Shown piece by piece: positions 28,886 through 37,733 of a DNA stretch of 64,000 nt. The translations under genes were made by a program, and so were the position numbers. The notes under the pieces are model-generated. The model was not told the DNA's origin. It worked only from the letters and a program-made list of their open reading frames with translations, and ran no database searches. Numbering within the stretch: the first letter of the stretch is position 1; every line of letters begins with the position of its first letter. The DNA is from Sandaracinaceae bacterium (GTDB lineage: Bacteria > Myxococcota_A > Polyangia > Polyangiales > Houyiibacteriaceae): NCBI GenBank assembly GCA_020633075.1, contig JACKEI010000001.1:248001-312000 (forward strand), in the 5' to 3' direction.

Positions 28886-29839
28886 TCAGCGGTCGGCGCG
28901 GCGGTGCGCCAGCAACCACTCCAGCACGGCCGTCGAGAACGCCACGCGGTTGACCACGGGCAGGTGAACGCCGCCCTCGATGCTCCAGAGCGCCGCGTCG
29001 AGCCCGCGCTCGCAGCCGGTCGTGTACTCCAGCACGTGGGTCTCTGCGCCGTCCAAGCTCGTGTCGAGGTCCAGGTCGGCGCCGGCCGAGGCGCGCGTGA
29101 GGTCACACCCGGCCCGCTCGGCGCTGCGGCGCACGCTCTCCATCGCGCTCGGGTAGCCCGCGGGGAACTGCCCATCCGCGTTCGAGATGCCGTCGTACAA
29201 GATCACGTCGTCCGCCGTGCCGTGGATCTGCAGCACGCTCACCGGCGTGTCGGAGGCACAGTCCGCGGGGTCGAGGTAGGTGGCCCCCGCCAAGCTCGCG
29301 ATGGCGGTCACGACGTCGGGGGCCTCGCAGGCCATGCGGTAGCTCATGAAGCCGCCGTTGCTGTGCCCGAAGACGTAAACCCGCCGCGTGTCGATGCGGT
29401 AGTTCGCTTGCGCCTCCTCGATCAGCCCGCGGAGGTAGGCCACGTCGTCCACCCCCGAGCCCTCGAAGTCGCAGCAGGCGTCCGTGGCGTTCCAGAAGCG
29501 CTGGCCGCCCGAGTTCACCGTTCCGTCTGGGATGACCAGCACGAAGCCCAGCTCCGTGACCTGGTTGGACAGCCCGAAGTAGATGTTCTGCACACCCCCC
29601 GACGCCATGAAGCCGTGCAGCAGCACCACCAGCGGGTAGGCCGTGTTCGGGTCGTAATCGCTCGGGATGCGCACGTCGGCGGGGCGGCCAGCGGCGACGC
29701 CCAGGCGGGTCGCGGGGGTGTCGGGCAGCGGAGGCAGGCTCTCCTCCCCGCAAGACGCCAGGGTTACCGCGCCCAAGAGGAAGAGGTGCGCGAGCGCGCG
29801 GGAGCGGCGCGGGGAGGGGAGGGGGGAAGCCGTCGGCAT
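28886..29839 (-). CDS. Esterase lipoprotein, PHB-depolymerase/LpqC type
   Basis: A 317-residue secreted serine hydrolase. Signal peptide with lipobox TLASC (Cys30) suggests membrane anchoring outside the cytoplasm. YPLVVLLHGFMASGG forms the oxyanion region, FGHSNGGFMS carries nucleophile Ser160, LQIHGTADDVILYDG carries the likely Asp, and EGGVHLPVVN the likely His. This order matches polyhydroxybutyrate depolymerase and feruloyl/acetylxylan esterase-like proteins (family LpqC). DACCDFEGSGVDDVAYL is a usual family block. The true substrate is unknown. A CACAAT hexamer lies six bases before the start. It is 56 bp downstream of trpEG on the same strand. Confidence 0.8.
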   Translation of the reverse strand: MPTASPLPSPRRSRALAHLFLLGAVTLASCGEESLPPLPDTPATRLGVAAGRPADVRIPSDYDPNTAYPLVVLLHGFMASGGVQNIYFGLSNQVTELGFVLVIPDGTVNSGGQRFWNATDACCDFEGSGVDDVAYLRGLIEEAQANYRIDTRRVYVFGHSNGGFMSYRMACEAPDVVTAIASLAGATYLDPADCASDTPVSVLQIHGTADDVILYDGISNADGQFPAGYPSAMESVRRSAERAGCDLTRASAGADLDLDTSLDGAETHVLEYTTGCERGLDAALWSIEGGVHLPVVNRVAFSTAVLEWLLAHRRADR

Positions 29840-29895
29840 GCGCGCATTGTGCACCGGGCTCTCGCGCACGTCGCGCACGAGCCGTCCTGGACCGC

Positions 29896-32172
29896 TCACG
29901 CCGACGCCGCGCTCCTGGCGCGCGCGGTCTCCACGGCGTTGCGCAGCAGCCGCAGCCCCAGCCCGCGGTCCGTGGTGATGGACTCGGGGTGGAACTGCAC
30001 CGCATGCCACGGGCGCGTCGCGTGCGACGCCGCCATGACCACGCAGCCCTCGCGCAGGGCGCCGCGTGACATGAGCGGTTCACGTGGACCGAGGGCTGTG
30101 ATGCGCAGGCTCTCCGGAAAGCTTCCGTCCAGCGTCGCCGCGTGCAGGCTGTGGTAGCGGCCCGCGCGGAACACCGGAGGAAAGCCACCGAAGAGGGGCC
30201 CCTTCAGGTCCGACACGAGCGACGAGCTGCCGTGGCGGGGGGTGGGCAGCTGGTCCAGCCGTCCCCCCTCGTACTCCACCAGCGCCTGGAGCCCGAGGCA
30301 GACACCGAAGACCGCGCACCCCGTCGCTGCCGCCGCGGTCAGCAGCTCGCGGCAACCGAAGTCATCGGGGCGGCCGGGGCCCGGCGAGAGCACCAGCAGG
30401 TCGGGGGGCTGCTCGCTGATCCGCCGTGCGTCGAAGCCCGAGCGGCGCGTCGTGACCTCGGCGCCGGCTTGTCGCAGGTAGTCGGCCAGCGTGTGCACGA
30501 AGCTGTCGCGGTGGTCCACCAGCAGCACCCGCGCCGCCGGCTGCGTGGTGGCGCGGGTGACCGGCGGCCGCGCGCCGCGCGTCACCACGGGGCGCGTGGC
30601 GGCCGCCAGCGCGTCGAACACCGCGCTTGCCTTCAGGACGCACTCGCGCGCCTCCTTCGCGGGGTCCGAGGCGTGCAACAACGTCGCCCCGGCGCGCACC
30701 TCCACGCGGCCGTCGCACACGCGCGCCGTGCGCAGCGCGAGCCCGGTGTTGAGGTCTCCGTTGAACAGGACGGCCCCCACGGCCCCGCTGTAGAAGCCGC
30801 GTGCCGTCTTCTCGTGGTCCTCGATGAACTGCAGCGCGTCCGGCTTGGGAGCCCCCGTCACCGTCACCGCCCAGGTGTGCGCCAGGAACGCGTCCAGCGC
30901 GTCGCGGTCCTCGCGCAGGGTGCCCACCACGTGATCCACCGTGTGCATCAAGCGGCTGTACAGCTCCACCTGCCGGCGCCCGATGACGCGGACGCTGCCC
31001 GGCTCGCAGATGCGCGCCTTGTCGTTGCGGTCGACGTCGGTGCACATGGTCAGCTCGTCCTCCTCCTTCACGTCGTTCAGCAGCGTACGCAGGCGCTCGG
31101 CGTCCTCCATGGCGTCCGCCCCGCGCGCGATGGTGCCTGCGATGGGACAGGTCTCCACGTTGCGTCCGCGCACGCGCACGAACATCTCGGGCGAGGCCCC
31201 GACCAGGTGCTCTCCTTGTCCGAGGTTCATCAGGAAGCCGTAGGGGGCGGGGTTGAGCTCGCGCAGCGCTTGGTAGAGGTCGCTCGGGCGCACGTCGCTC
31301 GTGGCGTGGAAGGTCTGGCTGAGGACGACCTCGAACAGATCCCCACGCGCGAAGGCGCCTAGCGCTTGCCGTACTCCCTGCTCGAACTCGTCTGGGGAGT
31401 GGTCGCTCCCGATGGGCCCCAGGTGCGTGCCGCGAGGCGCGCGCGACTCGCTGTCCAGTGTGGCTCTGGGAAGCTCGTGCGTGCGCTCGTCACCCACCGT
31501 GAAGTCGTAGACATGCCGCTCGGCGCGCCCCTCCTGGGCGTCGACGAACAGCAGCTCGTCGGCGAGGTACAGCACCAGGTCGCGGGCGCCAACCGGCTGC
31601 GGCAGGCGCTCACGCACGGGCTCGAAGCGGAAGCCGAGCGCGTAGCCGAACGCCCCGTAGAGACCGAGGCAGCTGTCGCCCGGGTGGTGCAGGTGGGTGA
31701 CCAGCGCGCGCAGCAGGTCGAAGACCGAGCTCGCGCGGCTGCGCTCCTCCTCGCGCTCGGGTGGCAGGGCGGCACGCAGGGAGGCCTGCGCGCACCCGTC
31801 CGTGACATGCAGCTGCTCGAGCGCTGGCAGCTCGCGCAGCGCGGGCAGCAGCATGCGCAGCAGCACCGCGCCGCGGGCGTCGAGCGCGTCCAGCGTGACC
31901 CGCGCGCCCGCGCAGGTGATGCGCAGCGGCGGGTTCACGAGGCCGATGTCGTAACGGCTGTAGCGCCCTGGGTACTCGAAGCTCGAGCCCAAGAGGACGC
32001 CCGGCTGCTGGTCCAGCGCGCGCGCCAGCGCGTCGAAGGCAGCTCGGGCCTCGCGGAGCGTGAGGGGAGTGGTGGTGCGGTCGACGACCACGCCCCCCGC
32101 CGTGACGAAGCGGGTCGAGGCTGGGGCGTCGGTCGCGAAGGGGGGGTCGGGGATGACTGAGAGGGGCTGCAT
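29896..32172 (-). CDS. trpE(G): Fused anthranilate synthase TrpE-TrpG
   Basis: A 758-residue single-chain anthranilate synthase that makes anthranilate from chorismate and glutamine in tryptophan synthesis. Residues 1-520 are the TrpE part: EYPGRYSRYDIG near the N-terminus, EVVLSQTF, PYGFLMNLG, GASPEMFVRV, CPIAGTIARG, DELTMCTDVDRND, HTVDHVVG, TVTGAPKPDALQFI and FYSGAVGAV. Residues 540-758 are the glutaminase part: LLVDHRDSFVHTLADY, LVLSPGPGRPDDF, FGVCLGLQAL with nucleophile Cys625, and AVQFHPES with His728 and Glu730. Such fusions are known from Rhizobium/Sinorhizobium. AAGGAG lies six bases before ATG 32172. The other trp genes are not in the window. Expression is probably controlled by the attenuator and leader peptide at 32276-32393. 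Confidence 0.95.
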   Translation of the reverse strand: MQPLSVIPDPPFATDAPASTRFVTAGGVVVDRTTTPLTLREARAAFDALARALDQQPGVLLGSSFEYPGRYSRYDIGLVNPPLRITCAGARVTLDALDARGAVLLRMLLPALRELPALEQLHVTDGCAQASLRAALPPEREEERSRASSVFDLLRALVTHLHHPGDSCLGLYGAFGYALGFRFEPVRERLPQPVGARDLVLYLADELLFVDAQEGRAERHVYDFTVGDERTHELPRATLDSESRAPRGTHLGPIGSDHSPDEFEQGVRQALGAFARGDLFEVVLSQTFHATSDVRPSDLYQALRELNPAPYGFLMNLGQGEHLVGASPEMFVRVRGRNVETCPIAGTIARGADAMEDAERLRTLLNDVKEEDELTMCTDVDRNDKARICEPGSVRVIGRRQVELYSRLMHTVDHVVGTLREDRDALDAFLAHTWAVTVTGAPKPDALQFIEDHEKTARGFYSGAVGAVLFNGDLNTGLALRTARVCDGRVEVRAGATLLHASDPAKEARECVLKASAVFDALAAATRPVVTRGARPPVTRATTQPAARVLLVDHRDSFVHTLADYLRQAGAEVTTRRSGFDARRISEQPPDLLVLSPGPGRPDDFGCRELLTAAAATGCAVFGVCLGLQALVEYEGGRLDQLPTPRHGSSSLVSDLKGPLFGGFPPVFRAGRYHSLHAATLDGSFPESLRITALGPREPLMSRGALREGCVVMAASHATRPWHAVQFHPESITTDRGLGLRLLRNAVETARARSAASA

Positions 32173-32275
32173 GGGGGACTCCTTGCCTCCCTCGCGCCCT
32201 CTGAAGCGTCGCTGCGTGTCGTCAGCGTGTTCGTCGGCCGCGGGGAGGCGACCGGAGCCGCCACGTCTGGTGGCC

Positions 32276-32307
32276 GAAAACAGAACGGCCGCCAGAGGAG
32301 GCGGCCG
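32276..32307 (-). terminator. trp attenuator (intrinsic terminator in the leader)
   Basis: On the minus strand an 8-bp perfect stem (CGGCCGCC / GGCGGCCG, loop TCCTCT) is followed by TTCTGTTTT. A competing antiterminator is visible: GGAGGCG plus CCGCG at 32333-32346, directly after the leader stop codon, can pair with the terminator's 5' arm at 32297-32309 (12 pairs, one bulge). This is classical trp attenuation architecture, about 100 bases upstream of trpE(G). Confidence 0.85.
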
Positions 32308-32345
32308 CGAACGATGACTGAGCAACGAACAACGCGCGGCGCCTC

Positions 32346-32393
32346 CTACGAGGTAAACCACCAGCGCGAATAGCCGTTGCAGCTGCGAAGCAT
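32346..32393 (-). CDS. trpL: trp leader peptide
   Basis: A 15-codon ORF reading MLRSCNGYSRWWFTS, with tandem Trp codons (TGG TGG) at positions 11-12 and the stop immediately before the antiterminator strand. Ribosome stalling at the Trp codons when charged tRNA-Trp is scarce would free the antiterminator and allow trpE(G) transcription; rapid translation would let the terminator form. No Shine-Dalgarno sequence precedes the ATG, which lies about 7 bases after a -10-like box, so the leader may be translated from a leaderless 5' end as described for the Sinorhizobium trpE(G) leader. Confidence 0.87.
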   Translation of the reverse strand: MLRSCNGYSRWWFTS

Positions 32394-32399
32394 GGGCAC

Positions 32400-32428
32400 A
32401 CTGTTGCGCGGCCCGCGCGAGGCGTCAA
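32400..32428 (-). promoter_or_regulatory. Putative trp promoter
   Basis: TTGACG (32423-32428, five of six to the -35 consensus), a 17-bp spacer, and AACAGT (32400-32405, three of six to -10). Predicted start falls at or next to the trpL ATG at 32393. The weak -10 lowers confidence. It lies in the short gap between trpL and the divergent MFS gene. Confidence 0.5.
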
Positions 32429-32432
32429 GGCC

Positions 32433-33941
32433 ATGCGCGACACGAGAGAGCCCCCGTTGCGCTGCGGGGGGCCCGTGCGACAGTCCGACATGCTCGACGC
32501 CCCCGAAGCCGAGCGGCCTGCGGCGGCCGTCGGCAGCCCCACGCGCAGACTGACCGCCGGGCTCATGCTGGGCGTGGGGGTGCACGCCATGGAGGGCTTC
32601 TCGGTCTACACGGCGCTGCCCGCGCTGACGACCGAGCTCGACGCGCGCCCCCTCTACGGCGCGGTCATCACGACCTACATGCTGGCCTCCTTGGTGGGGT
32701 TGGTCTGGGCGGGCGTCAGGACGGATGTCCACGGGCCCAGCGCCACGCTGCGCGTCGGCCTCGCCAGCGTCGCCCTCGGCCTCGCGGGCGCCACGCTGGC
32801 ACCCACGGTCGAGGTGCTGCTCGCCTTCCGCTGCTTCCAGGGCTTTGGCGGTGGGGCCCTCACGACGGTGATCTACGCCGCCGTGCACCAGGCCTATCCC
32901 CGCGAGCGTTGGGCCCAGACCCTGGCCTTCCTCTCCTTGGCCTGGGGTGTGAGCGCGGTCGCCATGCCGGGCCTGCTCGGTCTCATCGTGGACCACCTGC
33001 ACTGGCGCTTGGTCTTCGCGTTGGGGCTTCCGGTCGCTGGGTTGGCTGCGCTCCTCATTCTCCCGGCGCTCGCACAGCTCGCGGCGCAACCCGCGTCGGT
33101 CGCGGCGCACGCGGATCGTTCCGAGAGGGCCACCCGCCGGAGCCCGCGCGCCCTCGCCCTCTCGCTGTCCGCCGTCGTTGTCGGTGGCGCGCTCGTGCTG
33201 CACGGGACGGCCCTGTCCAGTCTCCCTCCCGTGGCCACTCTCCTCGTCCTCCTCGGTGCGGCGGCGGCGGTGCTGGTCGGGCTGGTGCGCCTGTGGCCGG
33301 CCGGGGTGCTCACGCTACGCGCGGGGCTGCCCGCCGCGGTGGGCGTCAAGGCTCTCGCCTGCGCCCTCTTCTTCGGCTCCGAAGCGCACCTGCCGCTGGC
33401 CATCACCGACGTCCACCAGCGCGGCAGCACCTTCGTGGGCTTCGTCCTCACGGCGGCGGCCATGGCGTGGTCGAGCGCAGCGTTCCTGCAGGCGCGCCTG
33501 CTCCCGCGCCTGGGACCCGCGCGGGTGACGGTCTTGGGCGTGGTCGCGATCGGGCTCGGGGTCGGCGGGTTGCTGCTGCTCCTGGTGCCGGGCACGAGCC
33601 CCTACCTCGCGCTGCCCCTCTGGGCGCTCAGCTCGGCAGGCATGGGCTTCGTCTACAACACCACGTCAGACTCCGCGCTCGCCGCCACCTGTGAAGGCGA
33701 CTCTGGCGCCACCGGCACCGCGCTCGGCATCTCGGACTCCGTAGGCGCGGCCTTTGGGGCGGGCCTCGCCAGCGCGCTGCTCAACAACGCCGCGCCGCGC
33801 CTGACTGAGGGCCTCGCCCACGGCTGGCTGGCGTTGCTCGCGTTGGCGTTGCCCATGGCGCTAGGCGCGAGCCGCCTCGGTGGACCAGCCACGCTCACGT
33901 CCAGAGACGCGGCCGCTGGCCCACCAGGCCCCACGCCCTAG
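32433..33941 (+). CDS. MFS transporter (14-helix, DHA2-like)
   Basis: A 502-residue major facilitator superfamily permease. Hydrophobic helices run from about residue 40 to the end, probably 14. Features are YTALPALTTELDARPLYGAVITTYMLASL in helices 1-2, FRCFQGFGGGALTTVIYAAVHQAYP (motif-C-like region) and WRLVFALGLPVAGLAALLILP. The family exports drugs or metabolites using the proton gradient. ATG 32433 and ATG 32490 are both possible starts; neither has a strong ribosome-binding site, and the first lies only five bases beyond the trp -35 box on the other strand. The substrate is unknown. Confidence 0.85.
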   Translation: MRDTREPPLRCGGPVRQSDMLDAPEAERPAAAVGSPTRRLTAGLMLGVGVHAMEGFSVYTALPALTTELDARPLYGAVITTYMLASLVGLVWAGVRTDVHGPSATLRVGLASVALGLAGATLAPTVEVLLAFRCFQGFGGGALTTVIYAAVHQAYPRERWAQTLAFLSLAWGVSAVAMPGLLGLIVDHLHWRLVFALGLPVAGLAALLILPALAQLAAQPASVAAHADRSERATRRSPRALALSLSAVVVGGALVLHGTALSSLPPVATLLVLLGAAAAVLVGLVRLWPAGVLTLRAGLPAAVGVKALACALFFGSEAHLPLAITDVHQRGSTFVGFVLTAAAMAWSSAAFLQARLLPRLGPARVTVLGVVAIGLGVGGLLLLLVPGTSPYLALPLWALSSAGMGFVYNTTSDSALAATCEGDSGATGTALGISDSVGAAFGAGLASALLNNAAPRLTEGLAHGWLALLALALPMALGASRLGGPATLTSRDAAAGPPGPTP

Positions 33942-33955
33942 AGGGCCACCGCGCG

Positions 33956-34366
33956 TCAGTGGGTGAGGCGGCCGTGCAGCAGCGCCGCGAAGGCGGAGCA
34001 GACGTCCACCGTGGTGAAGATGCCGACCACCTTGTGGTTCTGCACGATGACCGCAGAGCCGTACTTCTTGCTCGCCATCTCGTTGCACACCTCGTCGATG
34101 GGCGCGTCCGGTGAGACGGTGTAGACGCCGGGGCTCATCGCGTCCTCCACGTTGATGATGCTGGGGTCGACGTCCTTCAGGGTCTCCACCAGCGCGAGGT
34201 CGCGCTCCGTGATCATCCCGACGAGCTCGCCACCCTTCAGCACGGGGAGGTGCCGGATATCGTGCTCCTTCAGCAGCTTGTGCGCGAAGGCGAGGGTCTG
34301 ATCGGAGCCCACGGTGTGGGGGCTGGTGGTCATGTACTTCTGGACAGTGGGGATGGCTTTGCTCAT
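33956..34366 (-). CDS. CBS-domain pair protein
   Basis: A 136-residue protein made of two CBS motifs: residues 5-60 (VQKYMTTSPHTVGSDQTLAFAHKLL, RHLPVLKGGELVGMITERDL) and 70-130 (VEDAMSPGVYTVSPDAPIDEVCNEM, GSAVIVQNHKVVGIFTTVDV). Such stand-alone Bateman modules bind adenine nucleotides and act as energy or ligand sensors for partner proteins; no partner is fused or adjacent. ATG 34366 begins just before the first CBS motif, and longer reads upstream are low-complexity. It is convergent with the MFS gene (14 bp between stops). Confidence 0.85.
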   Translation of the reverse strand: MSKAIPTVQKYMTTSPHTVGSDQTLAFAHKLLKEHDIRHLPVLKGGELVGMITERDLALVETLKDVDPSIINVEDAMSPGVYTVSPDAPIDEVCNEMASKKYGSAVIVQNHKVVGIFTTVDVCSAFAALLHGRLTH

Positions 34367-34542
34367 GCGTCGGGGCCTTCGCAACAAGCGTGCCGTCCGC
34401 GCGCCCCTACAGGTAGCGCCCCCGAGTGGCGTGCTCCTGCGGTCGTTCCCGCCGCGCACGCGCAGCCGTTGCGCGCCGCGGCCGCCTGGCGCAAGACCCC
34501 ACCCTTGACCTGCGCCTCGTGGCATCCTACCGGGGAGGCTCG

Positions 34543-35898
34543 ATGCACGGTGCGCCCACCCCCAGCGACTTCGGGACCTACCAGCGTGACACGGTGCGAC
34601 ACCTGCTGGAGCGGCAGGCCGGGGTCTTTGCGCTGTTGCTGAGCTTGTCGCTGGCGCTCGACGCCGTTCGTCTGTACCCCTCGCAGGAGTTCGCGACCAT
34701 CCTGCGTCGGCTTCCGGTCCAGATCGGGGTCTGCGTGGCGGTCTTCCTGCTGCTGCGCTTCACGCGCTTCGGCGCCCGCTGGCCGACTCTCCTGGGGGGC
34801 GCGGCCTACGCGACCATCGCGGGCTTCGGCGGCCTGCTGCTCGGTGACCTCGGCGGCTTCGAGGGGCCCTTCTTCTACTCGGCCTACATCCTGCCCACGT
34901 TCGTCATGATGCTCCCCTGCCGCTTCACGGAGCGTGTGTTGTTCACGCTGCTCATGGTGGCCGCGTTCATGCTGGCGTTCTTCCTGCCGCACCCCGAGCA
35001 CCTGGACTATCCCCTCGCGCACATCGCCTTCTCGTACCTGCTCGTGATCACGGCCGCGGACATCTACTTCGGTCACCGCTCCATGACCCTCCTGCGCGAG
35101 CGCTTCACCATGGAGCGCCAGCTCGAAGCCCACAGCGCCGCGCTCGCCCGGGACAACGACCTGCTCGAGGAGCGGGTGCGCCACCAGACCGGCGCCGTGC
35201 GCTCCCTGCTGGACCGCGTGGAGACCACCCGCCACGAGACGCGCACGGAGCTGGCGCGCGACCTGCACGACGGAATGGGGCAGCTGGTGGCTGGCACGCG
35301 CCTGGAACTGCACCACATCGAGCGCGCCCTCGACACGGGAGAGCCGCTCTCCACCGAGAACCTCGGCTATCTCTACGGGTTGGTGGACCGGTTGGACCGG
35401 CAGGTGCGCGAGATGGTGCGTGAGCTGCGCGACCCCAGCGCCATCGGGAGCCTGGAGCTCGCGCTCGGGAAGCTGAAGGACGCCTACGACAGAATGCCGG
35501 GGGTGCACATCGCGCTCCACCTGGAGATCTCGCAAGAGCCGGAGGAGCCCGTCCGCGAGGCGATGGTCGCCATCGCGCGTGAGGCGCTGACCAACGCCAT
35601 CAAGCACGGCCGCGCGCGCCACATCGACGTGCTCGTGCACGAGGAGGCGGGCGCGCACTGCCTGGCGATCGAGGACGACGGAAGCGGCTTCGACGGGACC
35701 TTCGCGCTCGAGCGTGTCGCGACATCGAAGGCGACGGGCTTTGGGGTGCTGGGCATGCGCGAGCGCGCCGAGGCGCTCGGGGGCACCTTCGGCGTCGGGA
35801 GCAGCCAGGGTGCAGCGCGCACCAGCGCCCCGCTCGTCGCGGCCTCTGCCCGGACCGGGGCGCGCGTGTGGGCCCGCTTCCCGAGGGGGGTGGCGTGA
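34543..35898 (+). CDS. Sensor histidine kinase, NarL/DesK type
   Basis: A 451-residue membrane sensor kinase. Six hydrophobic helices fill about residues 22-190 with no large outer domain, so it may sense a membrane-borne or intracellular signal. A coiled-coil linker follows (RERFTMERQLEAHSAALARDNDLLEERV). The HisKA_3 dimerisation segment has ELARDLHDGMGQLVAG with phospho-accepting His242. The HATPase part has REALTNAIKHGRARHI (N box), DDGSGFDG and GFGVLGMRERAEALGG. A strong GGGGAGG lies four bases before ATG 34543. Its last codon overlaps the start of the response regulator gene, so the two form a two-component system. Confidence 0.9.
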   Translation: MHGAPTPSDFGTYQRDTVRHLLERQAGVFALLLSLSLALDAVRLYPSQEFATILRRLPVQIGVCVAVFLLLRFTRFGARWPTLLGGAAYATIAGFGGLLLGDLGGFEGPFFYSAYILPTFVMMLPCRFTERVLFTLLMVAAFMLAFFLPHPEHLDYPLAHIAFSYLLVITAADIYFGHRSMTLLRERFTMERQLEAHSAALARDNDLLEERVRHQTGAVRSLLDRVETTRHETRTELARDLHDGMGQLVAGTRLELHHIERALDTGEPLSTENLGYLYGLVDRLDRQVREMVRELRDPSAIGSLELALGKLKDAYDRMPGVHIALHLEISQEPEEPVREAMVAIAREALTNAIKHGRARHIDVLVHEEAGAHCLAIEDDGSGFDGTFALERVATSKATGFGVLGMRERAEALGGTFGVGSSQGAARTSAPLVAASARTGARVWARFPRGVA

Positions 35899-36545
35899 GC
35901 GACACGAGCGCGAGGCGCCTGCGGGTGCTGCTGGCGGACGACCACCCGGTGATGGTGGATGGCTTGTCGCGCGTCCTCGCGGCCGAGGCGGACATCGAGG
36001 TGGCCGGTGTGGCGTACGACGTGCGCGACCTGCTCGCGATGGACGCCGGGCGCGCGGACGTGGTGGTGCTGGACGTGAGCATGCCGGGCATGCGAGGGGG
36101 CGAGACCATCGCGGCGCTGCGCGGACGCTTCGGCCCCGTGCTGCTCTTCACCCTCGAGCCGGACGCGACGCAGGTGGTGGAGCTCGTGCGCGCAGGGGCG
36201 GCCGGAGTGGTCAGCAAGAGCGCGCGCGTGGAGGAGCTACTGCGCGCCATCCGCACGGTCGCGGCGGGCGGGCGCGCGGTCCCGATGGCGCTCGCCGAGC
36301 GGGTGGCGGCGGGCGGGGAGGGCTGGCCCCACGAGCAGCTCAGCGAGCGCGAGCTGGCCATCTTTCAGCGGCTCATCCGCGGGGCCACGCCCAAGAGCAT
36401 CGCCTTCGAGCTCTCGCTCGCGCCGAGCACGGTCTACACCTACGCGGAGCGCATTCGGCAGAAGCTCGGGGTGGACGGCCCCGTCGCGCTGGTGGACTAC
36501 GCTCACCGGGCAGGTCTCCTCGGGCGCGGGAGTCACGAGGGGTAG
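35895..36545 (+). CDS. LuxR/NarL-family response regulator
   Basis: A 216-residue response regulator. The receiver domain (residues 8-125) has LLADDHPVM (acidic pocket), phospho-acceptor Asp60 in VVVLDVSMPG, FTLEPDATQVVELV and KSARVEEL with the conserved Lys. The C-terminal LuxR-type helix-turn-helix (about 145-208) reads LSERELAIFQRLIRGATPKSIAFEL and STVYTYAERIRQKLGV. GTG 35895 overlaps the kinase stop as GTGA and is preceded by GAGGGGGG, which favours it over the ATG at 35868. Target genes are unknown; the pair has no obvious operon partners. Confidence 0.9.
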   Translation: MSDTSARRLRVLLADDHPVMVDGLSRVLAAEADIEVAGVAYDVRDLLAMDAGRADVVVLDVSMPGMRGGETIAALRGRFGPVLLFTLEPDATQVVELVRAGAAGVVSKSARVEELLRAIRTVAAGGRAVPMALAERVAAGGEGWPHEQLSERELAIFQRLIRGATPKSIAFELSLAPSTVYTYAERIRQKLGVDGPVALVDYAHRAGLLGRGSHEG

Positions 36546-36674
36546 CGCCGCGCTTCCCTCGTGCGGCGCCGCGTAGACACCTCTCTACACGGGGTTGGCG
36601 GAGGCCGGCGGTCAGCCTGGCGTACACCCAGGCAGCTCGGCCACGCCGGGCTCAACCCAACGGAGTACGTCCCC

Positions 36675-37712
36675 ATGCCAACTAGCCAGTCTTTGCTTGT
36701 TCGTCGCGCCCGAGCGGCGCGTGTGTCTGAGTTCCTCTTTGCTCTAGCGGTCGTCGCTGCCGCGCCCTTCGCGCTCGTGGCCGGCGGCTGCGGCGGCGGC
36801 GGCGGCCGCACCGCCACCCCGGCAGCCAGCGAGGGCGTGCGGGGCACCGTGACCTTCGAGAACCGCAGCTCGCTCGACATCTGCTGGCTGGCCGTCACGT
36901 ATCAGGGCGGGCGCATCGCCGAGGAGGTGTCGTTCGGCGCAGGGGCCACTGTCGAGGTGAACCTGGAGGGCGACACGAGCCGACTCTTCCTCACCGAGTG
37001 CGGCGGTCAGCGCAGCTTGTACGGCCACCCGATGAACTGGTACGGCAACCCCCAGGGCCCGGTGGAACTGTTCCAGAACCTGCAGCACGACCGGGTGGTG
37101 CTCTACGACCCGGGCCAGGCGCCGGCCGGCGCGACGGACCACCGCGCCGTGGCGCTCAACCCGCGGCCGATCTCGGACTGGATCTTCTGGCAGCCCAACC
37201 CAGACGCGCAGCTGGCCGAAGAGGTGCACGCCGCGTTGCTCGAGAAGGCGCGCCGTGAGAGCTGGAGCGAGAGCCTCGAGTTTTCGCTGCTGCTGGGAGA
37301 CTGGAGCGAGCTCCGCAACCGCTACACGGGCATCCTGACGGGGCGCAGCGTGCAGGCGGCGGGCTTCGCGCGCTGGCAAGACGGCCACTGCACCATGCAG
37401 GCCTTCGGCTACGAGCAGGGACACGACGGTTCGTACTACGCGGGCGCGCTGCGGGTGGGCGTCAGCACGCAGCTGGACATCCCGTGCCCTGCGCTGGTGT
37501 ACGCGGCGGGGCTGGCGGGCGCGAGCCCCAACTCGCAGGCCATGCTGGGCGGCGGTGCGGCGGCGGGTCCCACCGGGATGCCGGCGTCGGGGGGCGGCTG
37601 CACCAACACCTGCCGGACCGCGAACGACGGCGAGTGCGACGACGGAGGCCCCAACTCGCTCTACAGCGTGTGCGCCCTGGGCACCGACTGCGCGGACTGC
37701 GGCGCCCGCTGA
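36675..37712 (+). CDS. Secreted lipoprotein with C-terminal Cys-rich motif
   Basis: A 345-residue exported protein. The signal region (residues 1-40) ends in AGGC followed by a Gly run, a lipobox. The central domain (VTFENRSSLDICWLAVTY and onward) looks beta-rich. Near the end a proline/glycine linker leads to CTNTCRTANDGECDDGG and CALGTDCADCG, a six-Cys pattern I have seen in other secreted myxobacterial proteins and that may form a small disulfide-bonded module. No enzyme motif is visible. ATG 36675 starts the signal peptide and has GGAG nine bases upstream. Confidence 0.65.
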   Translation: MPTSQSLLVRRARAARVSEFLFALAVVAAAPFALVAGGCGGGGGRTATPAASEGVRGTVTFENRSSLDICWLAVTYQGGRIAEEVSFGAGATVEVNLEGDTSRLFLTECGGQRSLYGHPMNWYGNPQGPVELFQNLQHDRVVLYDPGQAPAGATDHRAVALNPRPISDWIFWQPNPDAQLAEEVHAALLEKARRESWSESLEFSLLLGDWSELRNRYTGILTGRSVQAAGFARWQDGHCTMQAFGYEQGHDGSYYAGALRVGVSTQLDIPCPALVYAAGLAGASPNSQAMLGGGAAAGPTGMPASGGGCTNTCRTANDGECDDGGPNSLYSVCALGTDCADCGAR

Positions 37713-37733
37713 GCGAGCGGCCTCCGAACGTCG

